A stretch of 64,000 nucleotides of DNA from the NCBI RefSeq assembly GCF_029338335.1, contig NZ_CP119796.1; one strand, 5' to 3'. Under the pieces are notes generated by a model that saw only the letters and a program-made list of their open reading frames with translations, ran no database searches and had not been told where the DNA came from. Every line of letters begins with the position of its first letter. Within the stretch, counting starts at the first letter, position 1. Below are positions 24,533 through 32,970 of the stretch, in pieces. The DNA is from Halomontanus rarus. Lineage in GTDB: Archaea; Halobacteriota; Halobacteria; Halobacteriales; Natrialbaceae. A program made the translations under genes and the position numbers.

Positions 24533-25720
24533 ATGTCCGGGGGGATTTCGGTCCTGCACGTCGACGACGATCCGGCGCTGCTGGACCTGACAGCGACGTT
24601 TCTGGAGCGCGAACACGAGAAAATCACCGTCACGACCGCGACGAGCGCACCCGATGCGATGGCACGGGTCACGAACGGGACGGTCGACTGTATCGTCAGC
24701 GACTATGAGATGCCCGAGCTCGACGGCCTCGAGTTCCTCGAGACCGTTCGAGGCGAGGGCCACGACCTGCCGTTCATCCTCTTTACGGGGAAGGGAAGCG
24801 AGGAGATTGCCAGTGAAGCAATCTCCGCCGGCGTCACTGATTACCTCCAGAAACAGCCGGGAACGGAACAGTACACGATGCTCGCCAACCGCATCGAAAA
24901 CGCCGTCGACCGCCAGCGGGCACGGACCGCCCAGACCGAAAGCGAACAGCGGTATCGACGGCTCGTCGACCGCCTCCCGATCGGTATCGCCGTCCACCGC
25001 GAGAGACGGCTCCGCTACGTGAACGATGCCGCTGCGGCGATCGTCGACGCGTCTCCCGAGGACCTCGAGGGGCGAGCGATCCTCTCGTTCGTCGCGCCGG
25101 ACGACCGGGACCGGATCGCCGACCGACTCGAGCGAGCGGAGTGTGGCGAGACGCCCCAACGGTGGATCGAGTTCGACCTCGAAGTCGAGGCCGGAACCGA
25201 GTCCGAATCCAATTCCGCGACCACGACACCGGCGGACAAACGCCCCGTCGAGGCGATCGGGACACCCATCAGGTTCGACGGGGAGTCGGCCGTCCAGGTC
25301 ATTCTACGAGACCTGACCGACCAACGGCAGGCCGAACGCACTCGCCGACGCTTCGAGACGATCGTCGAGTCGCTCGCCGACGGAGCGCTCGTGGTCGACG
25401 ACGGCAGGATCGTCGACGTGACCCGCGGACTCGCCGCGACGGTCGGCACCGACCGGAGCGTACTGACCGGACAACCCTGGACGGCGATCGTCGACGAGTC
25501 GACCGACGACGACACGCTCGGGGCACTCGAGGCGGCCGTCTCTCCGACCGCGTCCGACACTCCCCGGTCTTCGATCGACCGCACGCTGCGCCTGCGGACG
25601 AGTGAGTCCCCGCTCGAGGCGCGACTCGAGCTTCGGCCGTTCGAGGATACGCAACTCGCCTCGGACGCCTTCGGCGTCGTTCACGTCTCGGACAGGCGAA
25701 CAGACGAGAGGAACCAGTGA
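24533..25720 (+). CDS. Receiver-PAS signalling protein
   Basis: Soluble two-component-type protein (395 residues). Residues 1-120 are a response-regulator receiver (VLHVDDDPALL, phospho-acceptor Asp in CIVSDYEMPELDG, and Lys near 105 in the LFTGKGS region). A PAS domain follows (RYRRLVDRLPIGIAVHRE to VILRDLTDQRQAE, about 140-265), then a second PAS-like domain (RRFETIVESLADGALVVDD). No histidine kinase or DNA-binding domain follows, so the output is unclear. A TATA-like TAGCTATTTGGG about 28 bases upstream of 24533 supports this start. It may pass signals to a partner kinase. Confidence 0.85.
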   Translation: MSGGISVLHVDDDPALLDLTATFLEREHEKITVTTATSAPDAMARVTNGTVDCIVSDYEMPELDGLEFLETVRGEGHDLPFILFTGKGSEEIASEAISAGVTDYLQKQPGTEQYTMLANRIENAVDRQRARTAQTESEQRYRRLVDRLPIGIAVHRERRLRYVNDAAAAIVDASPEDLEGRAILSFVAPDDRDRIADRLERAECGETPQRWIEFDLEVEAGTESESNSATTTPADKRPVEAIGTPIRFDGESAVQVILRDLTDQRQAERTRRRFETIVESLADGALVVDDGRIVDVTRGLAATVGTDRSVLTGQPWTAIVDESTDDDTLGALEAAVSPTASDTPRSSIDRTLRLRTSESPLEARLELRPFEDTQLASDAFGVVHVSDRRTDERNQ

Positions 25721-26038
25721 CGAATCGATAGACGTTGCCCGCACGAGGCTGTTCGAGCAGCCGTTCCGCACTCGGGACTCCGAAAACGATGATTTCGTCT
25801 TCGATCGGATACTCGCCGCAGGGGTCCCAGACGCAGAGGGGGATCGCGTAGTGGGCTACGGCGAGTACTCGATCAGGATCGAGACGTCAAACTCGAATCC
25901 GCTGTCGTCGTGGGGGGTTCCGACAGCGGTGCCGACAGACGTCGGCGGTCTTTAATTCTCGAATACGGATGATAAATTTTCTGATGTCGGAGCGTCTTCT
26001 CTCTGGGAGGAAGCGTCACTACTACCGTTCGCGGGGCC
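25721..26038. other. Convergent intergenic region with an open frame
   Basis: Between the receiver-PAS gene and elp3 one plus-strand frame stays open from 25721 to 25955 and reads QPFRTRDSENDDFVFDRILA and GYGEYSIRIETSN. It has no start signal of its own and could be the decayed tail of a longer protein. The part after 25955 is AT-rich (TTTAATTCTC, GATAAATTTTC) and probably serves transcription termination. Confidence 0.3.
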
Positions 26039-27700
26039 TCACAGTCGCTTGCTCACGTACGGTCCGTCCTGATGGTAGCCGAGTTTGTTCCGGTAGTACG
26101 CTCGAGCGCCGATCCCGGAGATGACGCTCAGTTTGTCGTAGCCGGCGTCGGCCGCGAGTTTCTCGGCGCGGGCCATGAGTCGCCGGCCGTAGCCGCTGTG
26201 TTGGTGCTGGCCGCTGTCGCCCTCCTCACCCATCGCGACTTCGGTCCCGTAGACGTGGAGTTCGCGCACGAGCGCGGCGTTCTCGAGTTCCGGTCGGACA
26301 GGGTCGTTCGGAAACCGGAGCCGGCAGAACCCGACCAGGAGGTCCTTCTCGAAGTCCTCGAAGGAGATGAAGTGCTCCGTGCCGCCACAGACCTCGTAGG
26401 TCATCACGTCGAGCTCGACGTTCTCGGGTTCCTCGTCGTTCATCCCGGCCTCGCGACAGCGGACGCACTCGCAGGTCCAGCCGTGGTCGTCCATCCGCTG
26501 TCGGGCCAGCTGGCGCAGGTTCGACTTCCAGACGCCGGCGTCGATGAAGTCCGCCGGAATGTCCCGCTGGACCCGCTGGAGTCGCGTGTAACGGGGAATC
26601 ATCGACTTGATCTCCGCGACGAGTTCGGCGGCCTCCTCGTTCGTCAGCGGATCGTACTCGCCCTGGTGCCACCAGTCGTAGGTCGCCGTTCCGCGGACGA
26701 TCAGCGTCGGGTAGATCTTCAGGTAGTCGGGGCGCCACTGCTCGTTCTCGAAGAGTTCCCGGAAGTCCTCGAGACACATCTCCTTCGACATCCCGGGCTG
26801 GCCGGGCATCATGTGGAAGCCGACTTTGAACGCTGAGTCCCGGAGGCGGCGGTTGGCGTCGATCGACGCCTGGGCGCCGTGACCGCGGTGCATCTCCCGG
26901 TTGATCCGCTCGTAGGTTGTCTGGACGCCGACCTCGACTTTCGTCCCGCCGAGGTCGAGCATCCGGTCGATCTGCTCGGGGTCGCACCAGTCGGGTTTGG
27001 TCTCGAAGGTCGTCCCGATGTTTCGGACGTCTGCGGTCTCGTTCTCGGCGATCACGTCCTCGAGGTACTTCCACTCGTACTCCTCGGGGTCCTGCGCGAA
27101 GCTGACGCCTTCGGCTGGTTCGGGTTCCTTCTCGACGTCGTAGTCGTTCATCGCCTCTAAGGCCCGCTTGACGAACCACTCCTGGTAGTCGTGGCTGCGG
27201 GCGGTCATCGTCCCGCCCATCAGTATGAGTTCGGCTTTGTCGACGGGGTGGCCGATCTTCCGGAGTTGCTCGAGGCGGAGGGTGACCTGCCCGTAGGGGT
27301 CGTAGTCGTTCTGGACGCCGCGTGCGGCGGCGGGTTCCTCGCCGGTGTAACTCTGCGAGGAGGAGAACTCCGAGTCGGGCCCGCCGGGGCAGTACAGACA
27401 CTTCCCGTGGGGGCACCGTTCCGGCGAGGTCATGATCGCGATCGGCGAGACGCCCGAGGCCGTGCGAACGGGCTTGCGCTGGAGCACCGCCTCGAGTTCT
27501 TCGCGGCGCTCCTGGGGCGCGTAATCGAGGACTTCGGAGTTCTTGGGCACCTTCGGCGCTGAATGCTCCGAACAGGCCTCGAGTTTGGCTTTCTCGACGT
27601 CGTCCTTCTCGATCTCGCCCGCGAGGATTCGGTCGACGAGCGTCTCACAGACCTGCTCGAAAGCCTCGGTTTCCGTGGGATCCGGCGTCTCGGTGCTCAT
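26039..27700 (-). CDS. elp3: Elp3, tRNA wobble-uridine modifying enzyme
   Basis: Radical-SAM plus GNAT enzyme (553 residues) that makes 5-carboxymethyl-type modifications on U34 of tRNA using acetyl-CoA; archaea use Elp3 alone. The radical-SAM cluster motif CPHGKCLYCPGG is near residue 93, and the GNAT domain at the C terminus ends with GYGRRLMARAEKLA and GARAYYRNKLGY. Length and ends match the family. A minus-strand CCCTTATTCG near 27735 may be the TATA box. Together with the rescue genes upstream it adds to the translation-related content here. Confidence 0.96.
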   Translation of the reverse strand: MSTETPDPTETEAFEQVCETLVDRILAGEIEKDDVEKAKLEACSEHSAPKVPKNSEVLDYAPQERREELEAVLQRKPVRTASGVSPIAIMTSPERCPHGKCLYCPGGPDSEFSSSQSYTGEEPAAARGVQNDYDPYGQVTLRLEQLRKIGHPVDKAELILMGGTMTARSHDYQEWFVKRALEAMNDYDVEKEPEPAEGVSFAQDPEEYEWKYLEDVIAENETADVRNIGTTFETKPDWCDPEQIDRMLDLGGTKVEVGVQTTYERINREMHRGHGAQASIDANRRLRDSAFKVGFHMMPGQPGMSKEMCLEDFRELFENEQWRPDYLKIYPTLIVRGTATYDWWHQGEYDPLTNEEAAELVAEIKSMIPRYTRLQRVQRDIPADFIDAGVWKSNLRQLARQRMDDHGWTCECVRCREAGMNDEEPENVELDVMTYEVCGGTEHFISFEDFEKDLLVGFCRLRFPNDPVRPELENAALVRELHVYGTEVAMGEEGDSGQHQHSGYGRRLMARAEKLAADAGYDKLSVISGIGARAYYRNKLGYHQDGPYVSKRL

Positions 27701-27853
27701 TCCGCGTCGTGCTATACTGGTCGACTCGAGCGAATAAGGGTGTCGCCTCCGTTCGGTCGCGTTTTTGGCTCGGTGCTCGGCCGTGGAGAGTTCGGCGGTC
27801 TCGGTCTCGAGGGCGAATAGTACTAGCTGATCGAAAGGACGCCGTCGGTCACA

Positions 27854-28354
27854 CTACCGGTACTCGTACTCCCGTTCGTCTTCGCAATCACGATTACGAT
27901 CCCGACCCGCCCGACGCTCGCGCTCGACCCGACTCTCGCGAACCCACTCGTCGGCGTTCTCGAGTGTGTCCGTCTCGAGCAACCGCTCGAGTTTGCGCTC
28001 GAACTGCTCGTCGGTCAACTCGCCGCGAGCGTAGCGCTCGCGGAGGGTCTCGAGGGCGTCGCGGTTGTCGGTCGTCGGCTCGGTCTCGTCTCTCCCGGCG
28101 TGGGCTGGCTCGGACTCGCCCCACCACTCCCCCCACGATTCGTCGCTCGACCAGTCGTCCCACCACTCGCGCCTGTCGCTCTCGTCGCCGAACAATAGGG
28201 CGACGATCGGCACGACGACGATGTACCCGAACAACAACGCGCCCAACCACCACGACTGGCCGGTGAACATCGCGGCGAGCCAGATCCCGGTGACCACGGT
28301 CGACGTGATCTCCGTCGCGTTCTCACGAAACCGCGTCGACGGACCGTCGTTCAT
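27854..28354 (-). CDS. SHOCT-domain membrane protein
   Basis: Protein of 166 residues with two N-terminal helices (about 20-60), a Trp/Asp-rich acidic stretch (REWWDDWSSDESWGEWW), and a C-terminal SHOCT motif LRERYARGELTDEQFERKLE. SHOCT is a short oligomerisation motif common at the ends of haloarchaeal membrane proteins. The C-terminal tail is Arg/Glu-rich and repetitive. A minus-strand CCTTTTGCC about 29 bases upstream supports the start. Function unknown. Confidence 0.8.
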   Translation of the reverse strand: MNDGPSTRFRENATEITSTVVTGIWLAAMFTGQSWWLGALLFGYIVVVPIVALLFGDESDRREWWDDWSSDESWGEWWGESEPAHAGRDETEPTTDNRDALETLRERYARGELTDEQFERKLERLLETDTLENADEWVRESRVERERRAGRDRNRDCEDEREYEYR

Positions 28355-28474
28355 ACTACACTCTCCGAAGAATGGGGCAAAAGGCGTTTCTCTCGATACG
28401 GATCTCTCGGACGACGACCTCGTCGAGCTGTTTGCGGGGGACGACGCCTCCGAGACTCGAGCGTGATCGACGGC

Positions 28475-28732
28475 CTACCGACCCTCTCCCGGAGTCACGG
28501 TCGCCTCGAGTCGCCGTAATCGGTGTTCGGCGGCGTGGTGGCTCGTCGCGACGACGGCGAACGCGACCATCGCGAGGGCGAACCCGACCGCGATGAGTGG
28601 GGGGAAGCCGTTGACGTAGCTGTTCGCGAGTTGACCGAGTGCTAGGACGAGCGGGCCGACCGTCAGAAGCGTACTCGTGACGGGCGTCGCGAGAAACAGT
28701 TCGGCGAACGAGAGACGGTTTCGAGTGGACAT
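28475..28732 (-). CDS. Small two-helix membrane protein
   Basis: Protein of 85 residues with hydrophobic helices at about 15-37 and 45-65 and a short basic/acidic tail. Not recognised. A minus-strand AGGTAAGCG about 25 bases upstream could be its promoter. It lies upstream of the SHOCT gene on the same strand, 120 bases away. Confidence 0.6.
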   Translation of the reverse strand: MSTRNRLSFAELFLATPVTSTLLTVGPLVLALGQLANSYVNGFPPLIAVGFALAMVAFAVVATSHHAAEHRLRRLEATVTPGEGR

Positions 28733-28870
28733 AGATCGTGGTCAGTGAGCGCTTACCTGTCGTGACGGGGCCCCCGTCGTAGCCCTTTTGGTTCGACGCC
28801 CGTCCGGTCACCGTCGACGGCATTCGCCACGACCGATACGTTCTTTCTGCTGGCCTCGCATTCTCCGCGT

Positions 28871-29428
28871 ATGCGGATTCGCGAGTGGCAAGACATACTC
28901 GAGGACGTCACCGAACGAAACGTCGACCCGGACGACTGGCGAGCGGTCGCGGGCGACCGCTCGGGCGGCGTCGGCGAAGACATGTACCTCGCGCATCCTC
29001 GCGCCGGCGTCTTCTTCCTGAAGACCTACGCGAAGAACCCCTTCGAGGTCCGCGGCGTCGGGACGCAGGTCGCGCGACAGCTCGACGACGAGATCGGCTC
29101 GTTCCTGCCGAATCGACGCGAGGAGGCGGGCGGCCGCTTCGCCGTCCGCTCCCCGCCCGACGACGAGGACCGCGCAAAACAGCAAGCGACCAGACTCGAG
29201 GAGGTCGTCAAAGCCCACGCGGACGCGCCGACGACGCCGGGCGATATGTTCGACGATATGATGGACGCCCTCGAGAGTCCCGCGTTCGGCCCGATGGAGT
29301 ACGACCAGTACGATCGGCCCGACGAACTCGAGGAACTCTCGGATCGGTTCGAGGAGGCGGAGGAACTCCTCTCGTCGGAACTCGACGAGCTGATCGAGAC
29401 CGACGAGGTCGACCGCGGCTTTATGTGA
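28871..29428 (+). CDS. Hypothetical acidic cytosolic protein
   Basis: Protein of 185 residues without membrane segments or a family I recognise. The N-terminal half is compact (MRIREWQDILEDV, GEDMYLAHPRAGVFFLKTYA), and the C-terminal half is helical and Glu-rich, probably coiled coil. A TATA-like GATACGTTCT about 27 bases upstream supports a leaderless start. It stands alone between divergent small genes and the NTF2-like gene. Confidence 0.75.
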   Translation: MRIREWQDILEDVTERNVDPDDWRAVAGDRSGGVGEDMYLAHPRAGVFFLKTYAKNPFEVRGVGTQVARQLDDEIGSFLPNRREEAGGRFAVRSPPDDEDRAKQQATRLEEVVKAHADAPTTPGDMFDDMMDALESPAFGPMEYDQYDRPDELEELSDRFEEAEELLSSELDELIETDEVDRGFM

Positions 29429-29500
29429 TCGGCCGGTTCGCTCTCCGCTCTCGCACGCCCATTCAGTGAGCCTTTACTCGCCGAGTTCGATTGCACAGCC

Positions 29501-29977
29501 ATGAGCGCCGAAGAGACAGTCCGTGACTATTACGACGCCCTCCGGAACGGCGAGGCGCTGGGTCCGTTCTTCGTCGACGACGAGTCGGCCGTCAAGTTCG
29601 GGATCAGCGAGTCGCTGTTCGGCGGCGACGAGGTCGGCGACGCGCTGCGCGAACAGACGGAAACCACCGAAGAATGGACCGTCGAGAGTCACCGCCTCAC
29701 CGTCGAGGAGCGCGACGAACTGGCCTGGTTCGCCGACGAAGTGACCCTCGAGTGGACCGTCCGTGGTGACGGGGAGGGGGACGAGAACGAAGGCGGAGAC
29801 GGAAACAGGAACGGGAACGGGAATGGGAACGGCGGCGGAGACGACGAACGCCACCACTTCGAGACCCGCTGGAGCGGGACGCTCGCCCGAGGGAGAGGGG
29901 GTCAGGATCGGGACCGGACCCGAAACACCGAGTGGCTGTTCCACTCGATGCACGTCAGCGCACCCCAGGAGCTGTAA
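29501..29977 (+). CDS. NTF2-like (SnoaL-type) protein
   Basis: Protein of 158 residues with an NTF2-like cone fold: helix SAEETVRDYYDALRNGEA, then FVDDESAVKFG and beta strands ending in a Trp-rich WSGTLA region and LFHSMHVSAP. Such proteins bind small molecules or act as isomerases. A Gly/Asn/Asp low-complexity loop is inserted at about residues 89-116, encoded by a GGGAAC-type simple repeat. A TATA-like CCTTTACTCG lies about 27 bases upstream. It is followed after four bases by a small membrane protein gene, likely co-transcribed. Confidence 0.72.
   Translation: MSAEETVRDYYDALRNGEALGPFFVDDESAVKFGISESLFGGDEVGDALREQTETTEEWTVESHRLTVEERDELAWFADEVTLEWTVRGDGEGDENEGGDGNRNGNGNGNGGGDDERHHFETRWSGTLARGRGGQDRDRTRNTEWLFHSMHVSAPQEL
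29770..29846. repeat. Intragenic GGGAAC-type repeat
   Basis: Tandem imperfect hexamers (GGAAAC, GGAACG, GGGAAC, GGGAAT) encode the NGNGNGNG-type loop of the NTF2-like protein without breaking the frame. Confidence 0.65.
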
Positions 29978-29981
29978 TCGA

Positions 29982-30200
29982 ATGGCAGGTTCGAGACGTC
30001 CCCGGTCGTCCGGTCGCGGTGACGATGACGACGGCGGGCAGACGCAACTGAAAGTCGGGTTCGTCCTGCTGGTCGGTCTCTCGGGCGGTTTGATCGCGTT
30101 ACAGGGAGACGCCTCTCCGACAGTCATGGGACTAGCGACGCTCGGCGGCGTGGTCGCCGGCGGACTCCTCGTCTGGTATCTGTCCTGGATCTCCGGATAA
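29982..30200 (+). CDS. Small two-helix membrane protein
   Basis: Protein of 72 residues: a basic/acidic N terminus, then two hydrophobic helices (about 24-45 and 48-68, ending WYLSWISG). The Met at 29982 lies four bases after the NTF2-like stop, so the two are probably one transcript. Resembles small haloarchaeal membrane proteins of unknown role (DUF7535-like is possible, not verified). Confidence 0.68.
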   Translation: MAGSRRPRSSGRGDDDDGGQTQLKVGFVLLVGLSGGLIALQGDASPTVMGLATLGGVVAGGLLVWYLSWISG

Positions 30201-30332
30201 CCGGCTCGAGAACGTCGCCGAGCTGGCGCGTCGGTTCCGCTGTTCGTCCGTTCGCGCTCGGTGGACCGGTATCTGAAGCGGAGAGCGGAGAACGGAGAGA
30301 CGAAAGAGCCGGGAGACGAAAACGGAACCCGG

Positions 30333-31289
30333 CTACGGATCCACGCGCTGAAGCCACACGCCCGGCGCGTCGAGTTCGTCGTGGGTCGGCAGGTTGTCCG
30401 GGTGTTTCCAGACGGCACCGGCGGCCTCGAGCCCGCGAGCGGCTGCGACGTGTTCGAAGAAGGCCTTTCCGCGTTCGTACTGACGGCGTTTGAGCCCGAG
30501 TCCGAGCAGCCGTCGGAACAGTTGCTGTAGCGGCCCCCGACCCTGTCGGCGCGCGTCGAGTTTTCGTCGAAGATCCTCGTACTCGTCGTCGAAGGCGTGG
30601 TCCATCAGGAGTTCGGCGTACCCTTCGACGACCGTCATGGCGGCGTCTAAGTCCCGGAAGGCGTCCCGGTCGAACGAGCCCTCGGCGAGCGTGTCGATAC
30701 CGTCTTCCATGCGATCCTCGAGGTGGGTCGACAGCCAGGGGGCGGCGGCGAATTCGGCGGCGTGGGTCACCTCGTGGTAGGCGATCCAGCGCCGGAAGCG
30801 GTCGTACTCGACGTCGAGCATCTCGGCGGCGTTCAGGATGTTAGGTCTGACGAAGTAGAGGGCGTGGTCCTTTGTGGGCGTATCCGCCAGCAGGAGCGGG
30901 TCGTACTGGCCGAGGACGTTACGACCGAGGAACGCGAGTAAGACGCCCATCGTTCCGGTGTTGATCGTTCGGGCGACTCCCGGGAAGACGCCGGTGTGAG
31001 ACTCGATGGGCGACATCACCCGCTCGAAGGTTTCGACGTTGGCGTCGATCCAGTGGTGTCGGTTCTGGATCTCGATCGTATTCGGCAGTTCGAAGGTGAA
31101 GCCAGCCACGTCGCCGACGCCGTCGCGAGCGTCCCGAACGTCGTCCGCGTAGCCCTCGCGTTCACCGGGGTCGAGCGAGACCGAGCCGCGGTCCGTCGAG
31201 GCCTTGGCGGCCTCGGTGGCGGCTCGCCAGTCGATGGCGTGTTCGCCGGACGCCCCGGCGACGGCCCGGGCGCTACGATAGAGATTCAC
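30333..31289 (-). CDS. DUF2342 zinc-dependent metalloprotease-like protein
   Basis: Protein of 318 residues of the family annotated as zinc-dependent metalloprotease or coenzyme F420 biosynthesis-associated protein (DUF2342). The zinc motif HEVTH is seen in YHEVTHAAEF near residue 165, with a downstream EGYAELLMD that could give the third ligand. I chose GTG at 31289, which gives the usual beginning NLYRSARAVAGASG; a minus-strand CTTTTGG lies about 28 bases upstream. The longer frame to 31364 starts before that promoter. Substrate unknown; no F420 genes are nearby. Confidence 0.82.
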   Translation of the reverse strand: MNLYRSARAVAGASGEHAIDWRAATEAAKASTDRGSVSLDPGEREGYADDVRDARDGVGDVAGFTFELPNTIEIQNRHHWIDANVETFERVMSPIESHTGVFPGVARTINTGTMGVLLAFLGRNVLGQYDPLLLADTPTKDHALYFVRPNILNAAEMLDVEYDRFRRWIAYHEVTHAAEFAAAPWLSTHLEDRMEDGIDTLAEGSFDRDAFRDLDAAMTVVEGYAELLMDHAFDDEYEDLRRKLDARRQGRGPLQQLFRRLLGLGLKRRQYERGKAFFEHVAAARGLEAAGAVWKHPDNLPTHDELDAPGVWLQRVDP

Positions 31290-31607
31290 GTCGGGAGATA
31301 TGGGGAGGCGGGCCAAAAGCGTTCGGTCGAATCGCTGGTCGTGGATTCGTCGTTTCGTCTCCAAGATCGGGCGGGGACGGAGGCGGAGAGGGGAGACGTA
31401 AACGAGGACGGAAACGGAACACGCAGCCGAATAACGGGCCAGCTCACCGAAGGCGGTCGCTCGAGAACGACGCTCTCGTTCGACGTCCGGGGCACGGAGT
31501 CCGGAGTCGTGCGAAACCGTCCGGAGCCGAAAAAACGGGTCGTCTACTGTCTCTCGAGATCGGATTCGAGATCGAGTCGAATTGGGTCGAGTCGGATCGA
31601 AACTCGA

Positions 31608-31913
31608 TCAGTTGACGATGACGTCCGGCTCGTCGCGCTCCTCGAGATCGTCGATCTCTTCGTCGTCGCCGCCGCGGAGCTTCTTGAAGGCGATCGCGGC
31701 GCCGACGAACAGGACGAGACCGACGATGGCGGCGATCGGTTTGCCGCTCGAGTCGTCGTCGGCCGCGCCGGCGTCCTCGTCCTCGGAGTCGTCGGTGTCA
31801 ACCTCCTCCGTCCCGGCGCCCAGCGCGGGCACGGCTTCGCCGATGGCTTTCGGGCCGAACTGCGTGTCGCCGTCGAGGTGCAACTCGATGAACGTGAATT
31901 TCTTAGATCCCAT
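31608..31913 (-). CDS. Small acidic protein with C-terminal membrane anchor
   Basis: Protein of 101 residues. N-terminal soluble segment (MGSKKFTFIELHLDGDTQ), an acidic Asp/Glu/Ala linker, one membrane helix near residues 63-78 (PIAAIVGLVLFVGAAIAF), and an acidic tail. A minus-strand GGCTAAGTG about 28 bases upstream supports a start at 31913 rather than the longer frame. No domain recognised. Confidence 0.72.
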   Translation of the reverse strand: MGSKKFTFIELHLDGDTQFGPKAIGEAVPALGAGTEEVDTDDSEDEDAGAADDDSSGKPIAAIVGLVLFVGAAIAFKKLRGGDDEEIDDLEERDEPDVIVN

Positions 31914-32262
31914 GCGTGGATAGTCACCGAGCGCACACTTAGCCGTTTGGATAGGTCCCATCGACTGTGAGCCTCCGACGCTCGATCCGAACTCGGTCGT
32001 CTTCCCTATCGAGTGTTTGTCTAGCTCCCGGCGCGTGAGGAACGCTGCACGGGGGACCGATGCCACAGTTCGTGTGCGTATCCCATCTGCCCTGACGATA
32101 TGTGGCCTTGATCCGCTCGAAACGGAATCCATCGTCTCCGAACCGAACCTTGGCAATTTTTACCGCTTTTTCGGACCGTTCGGCCGTCCGATCCGGTTCA
32201 ATCGACGTGAATCCGACGCGACGACCGGTACGATTAAGTGTGCGTCACTTGCGGTGTGTCGT

Positions 32263-32490
32263 ATGAGTGGACGACCGCTCGACGTCCTCGAGGCGTCGCT
32301 TGGCGAACGCGTGACGGTGCGATTGAAAAGCGGCGACGAGTACGTGGGCGACCTGACGGGGTACGACCAGCACATGAACCTCGTCCTGGAAGACGTTTCG
32401 ATCCCCATCGAAACGAGCATCGAGGAGGAGTCTCCGGTCGAAGACACAACGATTATACGCGGCGATAACGTCGTTTCGATCACTCCATGA
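32263..32490 (+). CDS. lsm: LSm (Sm-like archaeal) protein
   Basis: RNA-binding Sm-fold protein (75 residues) expected to form a heptameric ring. Sm1 motif is visible in RVTVRLKSGDEYVGDLTGYDQHMNLVLED and Sm2 in the final IIRGDNVVSI. TATA-like GATTAAG about 28 bases upstream gives a leaderless start at 32263. Its stop overlaps the start of rpl37e by four bases; co-transcription of lsm with rpl37e is established for Haloferax volcanii. Confidence 0.95.
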   Translation: MSGRPLDVLEASLGERVTVRLKSGDEYVGDLTGYDQHMNLVLEDVSIPIETSIEEESPVEDTTIIRGDNVVSITP

Positions 32491-32663
32491 CTGGTGCAGG
32501 AACCCCGAGCCAAGGAAAGAAGAACAAGACGACCCACGTCAAATGCCGCCGCTGTGGCGAAAAATCCTACCACGTCCGGACGAAAGAGTGTGCGTCGTGT
32601 GGCTTCGGCAAATCGGCCAAACGTCGCAGCTACGCCTGGCAGGGCAAGACCGGCGACAACTGA
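32487..32663 (+). CDS. rpl37e: Ribosomal protein eL37
   Basis: Zinc-ribbon protein of the large ribosomal subunit (58 residues). Two CxxC pairs are visible in KCRRCGEKSYH and ECASCGFG, followed by the basic KRRSYAWQGKTG tail that marks eL37. Its ATG overlaps the stop of lsm (ATGA at 32487-32490), so translation is probably coupled. T-rich words follow the stop within 60 bases. Confidence 0.96.
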   Translation: MTGAGTPSQGKKNKTTHVKCRRCGEKSYHVRTKECASCGFGKSAKRRSYAWQGKTGDN

Positions 32664-32970
32664 GCCGGTATTCTGACGTTCTTCTCGGACGTTTTCTATC
32701 CTCGAGCGGTCGCTTTCGTCGCCTGCGCTGGCGTGCGTTCGTCTCGAGACGTCGGTTCACTCGCTCGTAGTACGGGGTACGGGGAGAACGCTTCCCTGAC
32801 GGCTCACGCTCACCCGACAACAGATCGAACCGTCGACGCTCGGGCCGCTCTCCCCGACAGACGCGCAAATCGGCGCCGTTATACACGAACGTGCATACTC
32901 TTTCCCGCCTGAATGCAGAAGGAAGCACAAACAAGGAGATTTTTATCGGTTCGGCCCGCTACGGGTTCAC
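32664..32970 (+). promoter_or_regulatory. Intergenic region with purF promoter
   Basis: No gene is seen. After rpl37e there are T-rich words near 32677-32699. A TATA-like TTTTTATC near 32940-32946 lies about 27 bases before the ATG at 32971. Further up, TATACACG-AA-CGTGCATA (32880-32897) is an inverted repeat with one mismatch, a possible regulator site. Confidence 0.45.
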
